Shown here: one piece after another, positions 63,370 through 64,000 of the stretch
How the letters are laid out: each line of letters begins with the position of its first letter
How positions within the stretch are numbered: position 1 is the stretch's first letter
DNA from: Aliidiomarina maris
GTDB taxonomy: Bacteria; Pseudomonadota; Gammaproteobacteria; Enterobacterales; Alteromonadaceae
NCBI RefSeq assembly: GCF_003987335.1
Contig: NZ_PIPK01000009.1
Span: forward strand, 1 to 64,000
Length of the DNA stretch: 64,000 nucleotides
Direction of reading: 5' to 3'
The notes under the pieces: model-generated
What the model saw: the letters and a program-made list of their open reading frames with translations, nothing else
Databases searched by the model: none
What the model was told of the DNA's origin: nothing
Translations under genes and position numbers: made by a program

Positions 63370-64000
63370 TTATGCGGTTGCCAATCGGGATAATAGCTGG
63401 TGCAAGTCGGATTGCACGCCGCCTGCGGTCACTGCGCGACCTGCGCCTGGGCCAGAAATCACCAGCGGCATTTCCTGATACCAGTCACTATGAATCACGA
63501 AGATATTTTCACCTGGGATTAAATTCGCAAGCATGTCGCCCTCGGCAATAAATTCGATACCAACGCGTGCATAGCTGCGCGATTCATCTACCGAGAAATT
63601 CGCCATTAATCGCGGGACTTTGCCTTCTTGCTGCGCTTCTTCCCATAATGCCTGCATGGGTTCGTCAAGCTCTTCAATACGCTCCCAGAATTCATCTAAG
63701 CTGACTTGCTGTAATTGCCAAGGCACCAAGCCACTTACTTCAACGTCTTGCCAGTCAAGCTGCGCACCGATGTCGCGGGCAATAATCAACAGTTTGCGCA
63801 CGATGTCGTGGCACGATAAATCTTCGCGTGGGTCCGGCTCAGTCAAGCCAATACTTTTGGCTTCACGCACCAAGTCGCTAAACTTCACCTTGCCGTCAAA
63901 CTTTTCAAATAGCCAACTCATGGTGCCTGAGAAAATACCCGCGATACTGCGGATATTGTCGCCAGAGCGCATCAGGTCATTAATCGCGTAGTTGAGCGGC
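63370..64000 (-). CDS. metL: Bifunctional aspartokinase / homoserine dehydrogenase II, C-terminal part
   Basis: Only the homoserine-dehydrogenase end is in the window; the gene runs off the right edge and the visible part is about 210 residues. It has LNYAINDLMRSGD, IAGIFSGTMSWLFEKF, GLTEPDPREDLSCHDIVRKLLIIARD, NIFVIHSDWY and the closing PLVISGPGAGRAVTAGGVQSDL. These match MetL better than ThrA by memory of the E. coli proteins. The enzyme links aspartate to homoserine for methionine and threonine. The stop is at 63370, convergent with mrcA. Confidence 0.88.
   Translation of the reverse strand, partial: PLNYAINDLMRSGDNIRSIAGIFSGTMSWLFEKFDGKVKFSDLVREAKSIGLTEPDPREDLSCHDIVRKLLIIARDIGAQLDWQDVEVSGLVPWQLQQVSLDEFWERIEELDEPMQALWEEAQQEGKVPRLMANFSVDESRSYARVGIEFIAEGDMLANLIPGENIFVIHSDWYQEMPLVISGPGAGRAVTAGGVQSDLHQLLSRLATA

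Overview
The window looks like chromosome from a marine gammaproteobacterium of the Alteromonadales, most probably the Idiomarinaceae (Idiomarina/Aliidiomarina/Pseudidiomarina type). This is an inference from gene content and order: the lptM-lysA-dapF-DUF484-xerC-yigB-uvrD and aroK-aroB-damX-dam blocks are classical gammaproteobacterial synteny. The peptide-oriented envelope set (Oar-like TonB receptor, M28 peptidase lipoprotein, secreted tricorn-type S41 protease) fits the protein-degrading habit of that family. No prophage, insertion sequence, CRISPR array or tRNA gene was seen. Coding density is very high; the only gene-free stretch above 300 bases is 26422-26745.

Layout. 1-150: 3' end of a 5S rRNA gene closing an rrn operon, with its terminator. 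240-10858: lipoprotein SodC, then on the minus strand a very compact run hemC - hemDX (fusion) - hemY - tamA - tamB, with DUF2914 upstream; heme synthesis and the TAM outer-membrane assembly module appear to share one operon. 10952-17886: lptM, lysA, dapF, DUF484, xerC, yigB and uvrD, the last preceded by a probable LexA box. 17883-21247: rarD and a YigI-type thioesterase on the minus strand, then recQ. 21373-26421: M28 peptidase and Oar-like TonB receptor, convergent on a shared terminator. 26746-30771: a CstA-type carbon-starvation transporter, a small protein ending in Cys-Cys, an ArsA/Get3-type ATPase and a zinc-type alcohol dehydrogenase. 30848-35991: a four-gene minus-strand unit (methyltransferase, MAPEG, DUF502, tricorn protease).

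36075-41458: a TonB receptor and a large internally duplicated lipoprotein form an operon behind a convincing Pho-box promoter. 41625-45972: ABC exporter, old-yellow-enzyme reductase and APC permease. 46044-47183: wreck of a diguanylate cyclase gene, then an unknown small gene behind a Fur-box-like site. 47247-50253: an arsenic operon (ArsC-ArsR fusion, GAPDH, ArsJ) behind a promoter overlapped by a 30-bp inverted repeat. 50331-54467: YhiN flavoprotein, YfcC-type carrier and an ElaA-RsmJ fusion. 54503-60563: dam, damX, aroB, aroK and only two pil-like genes where most relatives have pilMNOPQ. 60736-64000: mrcA (PBP1A) and the 3' end of metL.

The observations judged most worth a second look are the Pho-box lipoprotein/TonB operon, the CstA / CC-tail / ArsA-type ATPase cluster, the ArsC-ArsR-GAPDH-ArsJ operon with its palindromic operator, the ElaA-RsmJ fusion, the shrunken pil locus, the Fur-box orphan gene, and interleaved inverted repeats in the aroK leader. 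All assignments rest on reading motifs and gene order by eye; no database search was run.
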